A stretch of 64,000 bases of DNA from Leguminivora glycinivorella. Taxonomy: Eukaryota; Arthropoda; Insecta; Lepidoptera; Tortricidae. The DNA is taken from assembly GCF_023078275.1 (NCBI RefSeq), contig NC_062975.1, forward strand, positions 17,965,641 to 18,029,640, in the 5' to 3' direction. The notes beneath the pieces were generated by a model. That model saw nothing but the letters and a program-made list of their open reading frames with translations, was not told the DNA's origin and did no database searches. Made by a program: the position numbers and the translations under genes. This document shows, in pieces, positions 33,363 through 43,069 of this stretch; position 1 is the first letter of the stretch; each line of letters starts with the position of its first letter.

Positions 33363-33657
33363 TTTTTGCCACTTTTATGAAACGTGGTATTTTTGAAAAC
33401 AAATTATGGTATTTCTACTCAGAATCACTAGGTTTTTTAATCCTAGTAGTTAAAAAAATTGTCCCATAAGATTTTTCTTATTTTGTTACCATTTTCCGTA
33501 CATGTTGTATGGGGTAACAAAAGAGGAAAGTAACAGAAATCTATGGAAATTCTGGGACACTTTTTGTCTCCCCGTGAAATTGAAAGTACTCGTGATTCTG
33601 AGTACAATTGACCTAAAATTCCCTAAAAAAATCGAAATAAAAAAGTGGCAAAGAAAA
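33363..33657. mobile_element. Fold-back element, copy 2, between direct repeats
   Basis: Arms share GCCACTTTT / AAAAGTGGC, ACTCAGAATCAC / GTGATTCTGAGT and GTCCCA / TGGGAC around a centre with GTACATGTTGTATGG. It lies between the two direct repeat units. Confidence 0.65.
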
Positions 33658-33811
33658 GAAATGCTGTGTCAACATAACATTATATTGAATTTTATATTAT
33701 ATTAATTATATTATAAAATAATATAAAACAAGAAACAGGACGTTTGTATTTTCTATAATGACTGCATCGGGTTAGGCCATCAGGGAAGCTATCGGCGGAC
33801 GACAGTAGGGC

Positions 33812-33929
33812 GTTTCAAGTGCAAGTTTAGGCACGGTTGAGAGTTGATGCGCTTATTAAGGTTACATTCGGATGGCCACTGCATCTATTATACATCTACA
33901 AGCCAATGAGAGGAGCCGCTTCATAAGTT
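33812..33929 (+). repeat. Direct repeat unit, copy 2 (internally deleted)
   Basis: GTTTCAAGTGCAAGTTTAGG, then GGTTACATTCGGATGGCCAC and ATGAGAGGAGCCGCTTCATA match the ends of 33132-33351. A Helitron 5' end starts directly after it. Confidence 0.6.
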
Positions 33930-33930
33930 A

Positions 33931-34085
33931 TCCATTACTAATATTATAAACTGGAAAGTGTGTGTGTCTGTTTGTTTGTCCGTTTTTCACGGCAAAACGG
34001 AGCGACGAATTGACGTGATTTTTTAAGTGGAGATAGTTGAAGGGATGCACTGACTTTTTGCCTTTTTTTTAACCCCACACTTCCC
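33931..34085 (+). mobile_element. Helitron-like 5' end, 3' end lost
   Basis: TCCATTACTAATATTATAAA follows an A at 33930, then GTCTGTTTGTTTGTCCG, ACGGAGCGACGAATTG and GATAGTTGAAGGGATG as in the complete copy 37864-38105. The hairpin and CTAG are missing. Confidence 0.6.
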
Positions 34086-34340
34086 TAAATATCAATATAA
34101 ATAACAAGTATCTATAACTAGGTTCGTGACGCGTGACGATAAATAGGTTCCCAACCTCAACTGTTGAGTTATTTCGTCATCATCATCAAATTTTAAATGT
34201 AGCTATTCTTGTTTCAACAACTGTAAAGCATATTATGCTTTACTTTCATGTCATTGTTATAAGTTAGATTTTCTGTTTCCTTTTTTCGTTTGATAAAATC
34301 TTTTGAACTTGGCTCGACTAAGTAGTGGCGCGTCTAAGTG

Positions 34341-34464
34341 TGTTTTCACATATTGTCCGATCCGATATCGGATGTAGGACGCCCATACATTACAGGCGCC
34401 ATCTTTGGTTTTTTCCATTGAAATCCTTCCGACATCCGATATCGGATCGGATAATGTGAAAACG
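34341..34464. mobile_element. TIR MITE, GATCCGATATCGGAT family, copy 2
   Basis: The termini (TGTTTTCACA ... GTGAAAAC) match 684-810. The centre ACAGGCGCCATCTT is the reverse complement of the centre of the first copy, so the two are inserted in opposite orientation. Confidence 0.75.
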
Positions 34465-36084
34465 GACTAAAGTCATCAACTCGCTGCATTAGCTTCAGTC
34501 AACAACGCTTTTGTCAATCAGGTCAATATACTAACGTAGGTACTTAATTATAGGTAAACATATCCTCTATATTTAACCATAATTATGCACATTTATTGCC
34601 TAATGAGTGCATAAAGTTTGCATTATTGACGTGGGAAAGGAAAACGAAGAGGAAATGGCGGGAAGACTTTGCCAATTGTTCAATTAATAAAAATAAAAAA
34701 AATTGATGTAGTGAATGCAATCGAATAGCGAAAATACCGAGCATATTTAAAACAGCCCAGTCAAACAAGTTCAAATCAAATCTAGTTCTTCGTTGAAGAA
34801 TTTTTATACAAGCATAATATAATTAAGAGTAGGCAAATGTAGTTACGTACTGTTAAATTAGTGTATCCTTTCTGCTCCACTCCGCAATTTCTGTCTTTTA
34901 TACCATAAATCATATTTGTAACCGCCAGGTTCTAGCTAAACTTAACAATTCGCCAACAATGTGAAAACCGAAAGTGCAATTGTTTAACGTGTAAGTTTCT
35001 TAATTGTTTTAAAACATGCCGTGGCCCTGAAATGTAATGCAATTGGGTGCAATGCGAATTTCACTCGACATTGTTTTTGTATGGAAATTAGCCATGATAG
35101 CCATAGGTTTACGCATTTTACTACTGTGTCTATTCTGTTTTTTATCAGTTTAGATTGGTAAGAAACAATTATAGTTACTTTTTAGATTATTTCTTAAAAC
35201 GAAATGAAGTGCGATGATGAAGAAATAAAATTGCTCAATGCGACTAAAATAAAGGGTCTCAAATTAGAAAAAGGAACAAGGACTTTGTCTCTGACCAAAA
35301 GGCCGAAGTGAGGTCAAGACTTTTTCTTACTAAATAGAAAATGAAGACGTAAGAAGAACCGCAAAATCGACGTTGATTAAATTATTTACCCCTGCCTTGA
35401 ATCACTTCGCAAGCCTCCTTTATTGAGTCTGTGGCAAACCTTAGCTAAAAAAAGCAGGCAGCTTAATTAATATTAAACGTTGTGGTCAAAACTTATGTTA
35501 TTCTACTTTTTATTTGTCAATAAAATACGTTCAGGTTATGTTTCTAATCATTTGAGTCCAAAAAGTAGTCCCACAAGTGGTCCCCTCATCGTCATCTCAA
35601 ATGGCCATGTTATCTAAGTCAAAAGTAACCACAGCATCAGTTTAATGCCTTTAGTAAAAGCTAATTGTATCAGGTTGAGTAAGATAAGTAGGTACCTGTA
35701 TCAGCATTACATCACAAACAGCTTTTGAATCTGCACTTAAGAGAACTCGTTTTTGATCCCAATTCTGATCGTATAAAATTATAAATATCGTAACAAGTAC
35801 CTATTAAGTATACGGGAAGCGCGTGAGAAATTATTAGTTTTATGCTAGTCCGAAATGTATTTGGTTTATGGATTCTACCTCATTAAAAATATATTTTAAG
35901 ATAGGTCAACCTAGGTCCTATCAGACCAATAATAATACTTTCAATTTATACCTAGAGGTTAACGATGTTTTTAAGTATTCCAAATTTCAAAGTGATAGTA
36001 TAAGTAGTTCTCGAAATATTTAATAATGTGACAGACAGACAGACAGGGACACAACAGGGACAGAGTTGCGACTCTGGTGCGCCA
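34465..36084. other. AT-rich intergenic, no gene seen
   Basis: No supported exon or repeat. Confidence 0.45.
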
Positions 36085-36125
36085 TAAGGGTTCCTTTTGT
36101 ACCTTTTTGGTACAGAACCCTAATA
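36085..36125. repeat. GGGTTCC ... GGAACCC-type remnant
   Basis: AGGGTTCCTTTTGTACCTTTT and GGTACAGAACCCTAAT form a short inverted pair, akin to the ends of the element at 52425-52879. Confidence 0.4.
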
Positions 36126-36258
36126 AGAGTGTACAAGTTTCTAACGGGTCGGCAACGCACATGTGACACCCCTTGAGTTGCAGGCGTCCATAGGTTATGG
36201 TCACCGCTTTCCATCAGGAAGGACCATACCTGTTTGCCACCGACGTGGTATAAAAAAT
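36126..36258 (+). mobile_element. 5'-truncated poly(A) retroposon copy
   Basis: GAGTGTACAAGTTTCTAACG, GCACATGTGACACC, GAGTTGCAGGCGTCCATAGG and CCACCGACGTGGTATAAAAAA are in the order of the copies at 3684-3960 and (complement) 15835-16032. It ends in a short A run. Confidence 0.65.
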
Positions 36259-37863
36259 TACCTCATAAAATTATTGCAGTGATTGTCGTCTGTAATAGGT
36301 ACATACATAGAGGTAGATTCAATTGTGATGTGGATTCAGGGGTAGCAACCAATCACTGCAATATCACGATTTAGTTTCTTTCAACTCCTTAATTGTTAAG
36401 ACTGTGCCTTAAGAACAAATTTTTCAAAGTTTCCTGGTAAGTAGTTATTTTTAAATCTAATTATGTTTTAAGTGGCTGCCATAAATACCTATACGAGTAT
36501 TGTAGGTATATTTGTCCCTGTTTTAAAATTATGTAGTTTCAAAAAGACGTAATGTAAACGTCTTGCACAAAAATCGTGATTTTGCAAGTAGGTTCTGATT
36601 TAATAGTTATTGGCGATGGCGGTAAAGTCGAGTTTGAATTAAATTACTGGGTGTATACTGTTCCAGTGGTCAGCGTGAGAGTGGCGGTTGCGGAGTCTGC
36701 GCTTAGGGTTGCCACTAATACAACTATAGTCTGCATATATATAGTAATCTTTAGGTATTTATACCTCTATAAAGGCAGGTTGCTGAGTGACAGATCCTTG
36801 GTTTTGTATTTGGCCGGTTAATCGACAAATTTTGCAAGTACCCGAAAATGTAAAAATTATTAAAGTTTACGTTTTTTAGTATCTAAAAGTACAGAGTATA
36901 GTTAGCTCTCTGAACAAAGGAAAAAGTGGAAAATAATTACTTCTTCGAATTGCCAGTTACGAAATTGGCTAAGTCTTTTATGGCAAGTTCCGCATTTGGC
37001 AGAATTTCACAAATTTCAAGTATCGTATGAGTATCGGTTGAGAATTGTGTGTAAGAGGAGGACTTCCGGAGTCCGGACATACAAAAAATAAATCGAGGTT
37101 AATACGAGTTTAAGGCTACTTACCTAATCCTAGTTCTGCATTGTAATGTTTAAGGAACAGTCATGTTTAAAAAATGTAAAAAATAGTTGCTTTTGTTCGT
37201 TTAAGTTAGAACAATGAAAATGTCAAGGACGTTATATTTATGTTTAACTAGACGCAAACTTATGTGGCAGCCCTAGGGGTACGGTCGCAAGTTACGCAAG
37301 CATTAATAAGTAGCTCTAAACTCGCTCTACATTCGCTCTTTGTCTTGGCGAGAGCCTTTGGCATACCTTCGGTCACAAGATCCTATAGATAGCTCGTTAG
37401 AAAAACATATAAAATATTTAAATATACGGTTGTACAGTCAGCATCAACAGTAGCAGACGAAATGTCGTCATCTTTACCAGAAAAAATAAATAGAAATCAT
37501 TAAAATATATTCAATAAAATATACGCCATTTATATTCAACTCTGAATCACGACTTTGTGATAATACCCGCAGATCACGAGATGCAATCTCCAGAATTATA
37601 CACGGCAATTTGCGTAGTCTAGTTTTTTTAAATATTTTTTTGATGACATTGATGATTTTGGAAAACAGGTGACTTTAATTTCAAACCTGTTGTAACATGC
37701 TGTTAGAACCTGTTCCATGACTTTTTGACGCTTTAAATTATTTACTCAATAGACGGAAAATGCAAAAATTACATGTGACGTATTTTAAAACTTCCATGCA
37801 ATACATGTAAGACGGTTCAGTTTTGTGCTACATATAATACTTTAACTCAATAATGGGTAGGTA
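36259..37863. other. No gene seen
   Basis: AT-rich. A short open frame at 36576-36821 has no recognisable motif. Confidence 0.45.
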
Positions 37864-38105
37864 TCCATACTTAATATTATAAATGGGAAAGTGTGTCTGT
37901 TTGTTTGTCCGTCTTTCACGGCAATACGGAGCGACGAATTGTCGTGATTTTTTAAGTGGAGATAGTTGAAGGGATGGAGGAGTGACATAGGCTACTTTTT
38001 GTCTCTTTCTAACCCCCCACTTTCCTAAAATGGGGGTTGGAAGTTTGTATGGAGCATTCCGCAATTTTCAAATTTAACGCGAGTGAAGCCGCGGGCAAAG
38101 GCTAG
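37864..38105 (+). mobile_element. Complete 242-bp non-autonomous Helitron
   Basis: The 5' end TCCATACTTAATATTATAAA follows A (37863). The 3' end has the CGCG hairpin at 78-93 of line 38001+ (38078-38093), then GGGCAAAGGCTAG, with CTAG at 38102-38105 and T at 38106. The 5' TC, 3' CTAG, hairpin and A|T target all fit Helitrons and the lepidopteran family I know as Lep1-like. It carries no protein; mobilisation would need a Rep/helicase in trans. Confidence 0.8.
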
Positions 38106-38225
38106 TGACATATAAATCAAGAATGTGTCAAAAGGTGACGAGGTCTCCTAAAAGTTCCAAAGTATCGACAATAGTGTGGTATAATATAAATTAATATTAC
38201 TAGGTACCGGAATTCCATACTTAAA

Positions 38226-38470
38226 CTTATTTATTATTAATTAATTAATAACAATATATTTACACGGCATTACAGACAAGCCAATACACCGAGAAATAGA
38301 GTATATACATTTTCGCTGTACACAAAATACAAATTTTATAACAAAACAAAACTTAAACAAAAATACTAGACAACCTGTCATCCATCGACTCACAAAACCT
38401 TAAACATTCATAACACACATTCGCCCATCTCCACGCAAACATGTCGCATTCAGGTGCGGATGTCAGAGTC
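38226..38470 (-). mobile_element. Probable LINE 3' UTR relic
   Basis: Read on the minus strand the text ends TGCCGTGTAAATATATTG and a TTAATTAATAATAAATAA tail. It resembles the relic at 49789-49940 (GTAATGTCATGTAAACATG plus an AAAT tail). No coding part remains. Confidence 0.35.
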
Positions 38471-38724
38471 TTATGCAGATATATTATTATTATTGTAGCC
38501 AAATATGTAAATGGTTAGGTACAACTTTCTTAAAGAGATTCTATTTTTTATTCCAGGAAAGACAAGTTCTTTTTCATATCGCCTGACAATGGTACTGATT
38601 ATCTGTTAATTATATCAGTGGCTAATAATTCTCATTGTTAACAATCTCGTAAGAATGCGTATTGTGTGTTTTTGTGCCCGTACTTCCGAGCAACAGTTAG
38701 AGCAAGCGGTGCAGTAATGTGGCT

Positions 38725-38845
38725 AGTTTTAGAAAAGGTTATAGGAAAATGAGAGTCGTAGAATGTATTGGGTCTCATCATAGATAAATATAAGAAGATC
38801 ATAACGCCCCATACATTAAAATGCGACCGCCTAAGAACGCGCATA
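38725..38845 (+). repeat. Left arm of a split fold-back element
   Basis: CATTAAAATGCGACCGCCTA and AGAACGCGCATA at its right end are the exact complement of the start of 41996-42120. Similarity continues with small changes (AAGAAGATC, GGTCTCATCA) for about 120 bp. The LINE begins immediately after it. Confidence 0.75.
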
Positions 38846-41821
38846 GAAAAGAAAAGAAAAGAAGAAAAGAAAATATTTATTCATAACATCAGTTATAGGT
38901 CAGTGGGTACATATTAAAACATTATACTTATAATTATACATAAGTACAGATTATTTTCTATTATTGATATAGTTATGTGTGGTTATATCGGGATTGAATA
39001 TAATTATTTAATATTTTATTATCAACTCATTAATGTCATAGAACTGTTCATGCAGTAGCCATCGCTTAAGCCTGCCTTTAAATACCTGTGAGGAAGGTGC
39101 ATCTCTGACGGTAACTGGTAGCTTACTGTACACTAGGGGGCCGAGGACGCGCACGGACCGTTTGGATTTCGCGAGCCTGTGGGGGGCGGAGACCAGCTGG
39201 CCCGCGTTTTTGTTGCTACGTAGACTGTACTTAGTATTTGTTGGTTTTGTTGCAAACTGTGCGCTATTGATATAGGTAAATATTGCAACTCGTTCAATTA
39301 ATAAAGACGGTAATGTTAGAATGCTAAATTGTCTAAAATACTCGCGCGCAGAGACGTCGTCAGACACACCTGCTATTGCTCGAATGGCACGTTTCTGAAG
39401 TACAAATACCCTATGCCAGTCCGCTGCCGTAGCCCAAAGCTCGGTTCCATATGCGATGTACGCATGCACTGTGGCAAAATAACAACTCCTGACGACATCC
39501 CCGGTCGCGGTACTTGCGAGGCGCTTCAGCGCGAAGCATGCGCTCCCAAGCTTGGCGCACAGCTGATCGATGTGCGTGTCCCACAGCAACCCGCTGTCTA
39601 TAGTGAAACCCAGAAGTTTCGTTTCCGTTACTTGCTGGACAGCGTCATCACCAGCGCACACCGTTGTTGGCTGAACCGCGTGACCGTTTAGCTTGAACTT
39701 CATCCAGGAAGTCTTACTTTTGTTGAGGGCTAAACCGTTCGCATGGAACCATTGGCTCAACTGCTGAAGGGTACTGTTAACGTTCGTCTCCAACTGCTCG
39801 TGGGATGTGCCGGTGACGACGGCCGTCACGTCATCAGCGTACATATATATGCTGGAGCCCTTTATAACCTGCGGGAGGTCGTTCAGGAGGATACTGAATA
39901 AAGTATTCGAAAGGCACGAGCCCTGAGGTACTCCAAGTAGGCATTTCATTTCCTCTGATTGGACACGCCCGCCATCACCAACTACCACTTGGCATCTGTC
40001 GGACATGAACGACAACAGTAGTGCTAGAGCCGGGCCGCGAACACCGTAGTGCTCCAGTTTGCGCGCGATAAGGCGGTGGTCCGCGGTGTCGAACGCGCGC
40101 GAGAGGTCGCAGCACACCACGGCCACCTGCAGCGCAGCCTCCCGCGCGCGCAGCACGTCCCACACCACCTCGCGCACCAGCTCAGTAGTCGAGCGCCCGG
40201 CGCGGTATGCGTACTGTCTATCTGAAAGGGTAAATTGTGGTGTCCAGAACGATAACAATCTAATGTTAAGCCCGACTTCTAACAGTTTACTAACGGCAGG
40301 TACTAGAGATATAGGGCGATACGAGCTTAGGGCCGATTTGGAGCCTTTCCCTTTATATAATGGGGTGACTTTTACTTTTTTAAGGCTTACAGGTATGGTG
40401 GCCTGCCGAATACAGCTATTATATAATTTAGCAAGTACAAAGGACAACGCCGGGCCCACGTACTGAAGAACGCTGGCTGATATGTTATAAATATCGGAGC
40501 TGTTTTTTGGAGTGATGTGTGTGCGAAGTATAAATTCCACTTCGCTGGGCGAAAAGGGCTTAAATCTTAACGAGCGGTCACATTCGGCAATATTGCTCGC
40601 TATAGTGAACATCGAGCTGTTGGTATTGGGCGCGGGCGCTCCGCACTTAATTGCCGCCGTTATGAATTCCGCGTTTAGTGCGTCTACCGCGAGTTTCTTA
40701 GTGGTGAATTTGAGCCCTTGTTCGTCCCTTATGACCTCCGTGTAGTCCGTCCGCTCGCGGCACTTACGACCTAGCTCTTTGTTAATAACTTCCCACATAC
40801 TTTTGCATTTATTAGAGGCGTTCCCTATGAGTTGACTGTAATACTCAGTACGTTTGCACTTTAACATGACATTGTATTTAGATGATAAAGTGCAATACCG
40901 CTCGGCAATATTTATGTCTAGAGGAAATTTTTCTTTTAAGTTAGCTACATCGTAAATAAGAAGTTTAAGATTTAATATATCAACATCAATCCAGGGACAC
41001 CTATTACAGTTTTGTTGTACAACTTTTTTAGGAAAACATATATCGAAATTGTAAGTTAATAAGTTTATTAATGTGGAAGATAAAGATTGGCAGTCACCGA
41101 GGCTGTTTGCATCGACCCCCGGCCAGTCAATTGATTCTAATGCAGTAAGAAAACACCTTTTGTTGTTGTTATTTATCATACGCCTAGGTGTAGGTACATA
41201 CAGAGTGGCCGAGTTGTTTACAAGTGTTATCTTTTGCGCCGAGTGGTCGCTCAGTTGCGTGCTTACGTAATCGCTATACACACGGTCGGTGCAAATATTC
41301 GAATATGCGTGATCTAATAGTGTTGAGCTATTATTCTGTGTTCTAGTCGGGAATTCTATATGCTGAGTAAAGTTCTGGTAGGATAGAATATCTGACAACC
41401 GTTTTTTATTGGGGGAATTCACTAGAAAGTCGATATTGACGTCACCCATTATTATGGTATTTAATCCTTCGGAATTTATTTTAGATAATAAGTTATTAAA
41501 CAAATCTAAGTATATCGAATCACTGGTACAATTTGAATGGTATATAGCTACTATTAAAATATTAAGATCGATTAAATGGGTTGCGCATATATCGAAAACT
41601 TGTTGTACAGACATACCTGCTATGTCAGGCCTGTTTACGGCTTTCAGCCCAGACCGCACAAAGATGCAACTTCCTCCATGTGCAATGGATGGTCGGCAGT
41701 AGTAAGATATTAAATCAAAATTGTGTAACGTAACATATTTTATTTCACTGTCGAGTAACCAATGTTCTGTTAATATAAGTACGTCACATCTTAATTCATT
41801 TGATATTAGCACTTCTAATTT
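38846..41821 (-). mobile_element. 5'-truncated LINE, sister of the copy at 1179-3683
   Basis: On the minus strand it ends with a 3' UTR of about 135 nt, AATAAATATTTTC, and a TTTTC-rich tail at 38850-38875. It spans about 3.0 kb and is truncated near the start of the endonuclease domain at about 41821, where MITE sequence begins. Confidence 0.85.
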
Positions 41822-41899
41822 TACACTACACCACACATAGATGTCGCCACAAAATATGCCTTGTTGCCATGGATTATTTGTAGATTGGCGTTGTGTCAC
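39008..41899 (-). CDS. LINE ORF2: near-complete endonuclease plus reverse transcriptase
   Basis: This 963-residue open frame has an APE-type endonuclease (TEHWL at 44-48, GDVNID at 152-157, LDHAY near 196-200, LSDHSAQ at 216-222) and a non-LTR reverse transcriptase (PLYKGKG, SYRPISLVP, YAYRAGRSTTELV, CDLSRAFDTADH, GVPQGSCLSNTLF, YADD near 690). No RNase H is seen. It aligns collinearly with the 767-residue frame at 1298-3601 at an offset of about 202 residues. The first 25 residues (41825-41899) come from the adjacent MITE, not from the LINE, and the N-terminal endonuclease strand is missing. The frame is otherwise intact and could be a recent insertion, but it lacks a complete endonuclease and ORF1. 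Confidence 0.88.
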   Translation of the reverse strand: MTQRQSTNNPWQQGIFCGDIYVWCSVKLEVLISNELRCDVLILTEHWLLDSEIKYVTLHNFDLISYYCRPSIAHGGSCIFVRSGLKAVNRPDIAGMSVQQVFDICATHLIDLNILIVAIYHSNCTSDSIYLDLFNNLLSKINSEGLNTIIMGDVNIDFLVNSPNKKRLSDILSYQNFTQHIEFPTRTQNNSSTLLDHAYSNICTDRVYSDYVSTQLSDHSAQKITLVNNSATLYVPTPRRMINNNNKRCFLTALESIDWPGVDANSLGDCQSLSSTLINLLTYNFDICFPKKVVQQNCNRCPWIDVDILNLKLLIYDVANLKEKFPLDINIAERYCTLSSKYNVMLKCKRTEYYSQLIGNASNKCKSMWEVINKELGRKCRERTDYTEVIRDEQGLKFTTKKLAVDALNAEFITAAIKCGAPAPNTNSSMFTIASNIAECDRSLRFKPFSPSEVEFILRTHITPKNSSDIYNISASVLQYVGPALSFVLAKLYNSCIRQATIPVSLKKVKVTPLYKGKGSKSALSSYRPISLVPAVSKLLEVGLNIRLLSFWTPQFTLSDRQYAYRAGRSTTELVREVVWDVLRAREAALQVAVVCCDLSRAFDTADHRLIARKLEHYGVRGPALALLLSFMSDRCQVVVGDGGRVQSEEMKCLLGVPQGSCLSNTLFSILLNDLPQVIKGSSIYMYADDVTAVVTGTSHEQLETNVNSTLQQLSQWFHANGLALNKSKTSWMKFKLNGHAVQPTTVCAGDDAVQQVTETKLLGFTIDSGLLWDTHIDQLCAKLGSACFALKRLASTATGDVVRSCYFATVHAYIAYGTELWATAADWHRVFVLQKRAIRAIAGVSDDVSAREYFRQFSILTLPSLLIERVAIFTYINSAQFATKPTNTKYSLRSNKNAGQLVSAPHRLAKSKRSVRVLGPLVYSKLPVTVRDAPSSQVFKGRLKRWLLHEQFYDINELIIKY

Positions 41900-41997
41900 T
41901 TTCGAGCCATAAGTCTATGTCAAAACTGACAAGGCCATCTACAAGTATAATCAAAAGCTTTTTTTTTTGTGGAGCCATCTATGTGTGGTGTAGTGTA
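41822..41997. mobile_element. TIR MITE, TACACTACACCACACATAG ends
   Basis: The left end TACACTACACCACACATAGA and inner GCCACAAAA are matched by TTTGTGG and the right end TCTATGTGTGGTGTAGTGTA, over about 32 bp. It abuts the LINE truncation point on one side and the fold-back arm on the other. Confidence 0.8.
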
Positions 41998-42120
41998 TGC
42001 GCGTTCTTAGGCGGTCGCATTTTAATGTATGGGATGGTGTGATCTTCTTATGTTTAATCTATGGTCTCATACATTTCACGAGTCTTCTCTTTTCGCTCAT
42101 ACTTTTTTAGTAGCGATAAC
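41996..42120 (+). repeat. Right arm of the split fold-back element
   Basis: TATGCGCGTTCTTAGGCGGT and CGCATTTTAATGTATGGG are the inverted copy of 38806-38845. Further matches (GATCTTCTTAT, GTCTCATACATT) extend the arm to about 120 bp. The two arms are now 3.15 kb apart. Confidence 0.75.
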
Positions 42121-42469
42121 GATTGTCACAATTAGTCGCGAGCGTCCCTTGTCAGCTCCGTGGAAATATATTTCGTTCTCGCAATGGTCTGTTTGGCGAC
42201 CTTTCTCGGAATTACACCATGTATTATCATCTGAAATATTTAGATGCGAACACCATAAGGCCAGTAGAGATAGATAAGTGTCGCGTATTATATACTAGAT
42301 GTAGAAGAGGTGGAACATCGGATGCATACCATCTTATAAATTCGAAGAATACGAAACCTACAAAATGTAAAACTTTCGTACTTTTAAGCATATCGTTAAC
42401 GCACCTTACACCTTATTTTAGATAATCGCCGAGAGGAGCCAAGGCTCTCTAAATAAACTTCGATTTTTT

Positions 42470-42655
42470 AAAGATAGGTACACACGGTACGTACTCAAAC
42501 GCGATAAAATAACATAGTTACCTTTTATCCAACGTTACGGTCAGGTTGCACTAGCGGTGGCCGTGGTGGTGGACGGCTGGACGTGGTGGTTTTATAGCGT
42601 TCGACCAGTGTGTGTCTTTAAAAAGTACGAAACGCGAGAACTTAAAGTGTTATAA
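42470..42655. mobile_element. TIR element, GTCGAACGCG family, diverged copy 3
   Basis: CAACGTTACGGTCAGGTTGC and ACGCGAGAACTTAAAGTGTT place it with 17797-18103 and 31034-31277. The left arm is badly worn. Confidence 0.55.
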
Positions 42656-43069
42656 ACTGCGATTTATTTTTAGAAGTTCAAATATTTTCTTGGCGCTGTA
42701 ATAACCTTAGGTACTCACTTTGCGAATAATTTCCATTCGTGATATACTTTAGCATCAGGAGCGACTGTCCCAATTCCAAATAGTTGCTGAGTTGAACATA
42801 TTCGTAATATAAATTAGCCCCTAATTAAAATGATCTACATACCAATATATCGATTTGTTTACCAACAAATAAAGATCTAATATTGTGATTGGATTTGTAC
42901 CACTGAATACAAAGGACGCGTTATCTGAAATACATCTCAGACATTAGGAAATCATTATACCGATACCGTTTGATTGTTGCGTTGTGTAATGAAACTGAGC
43001 GTAAGTGTAATGAAACTTACGAGCAGAAGTTTTTTTAGATCGTAGAGACTAAATACTTAGGAAATAGAT
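42656..43069. other. No gene seen
   Basis: No supported feature; AT-rich. Confidence 0.45.

Noticed and set aside
39329..39691. 120-codon frame on the plus strand
   Set aside because: It is an antisense shadow of the LINE reverse-transcriptase frame. The same applies to the plus-strand frames within 2532-3458 and 40059-40466.
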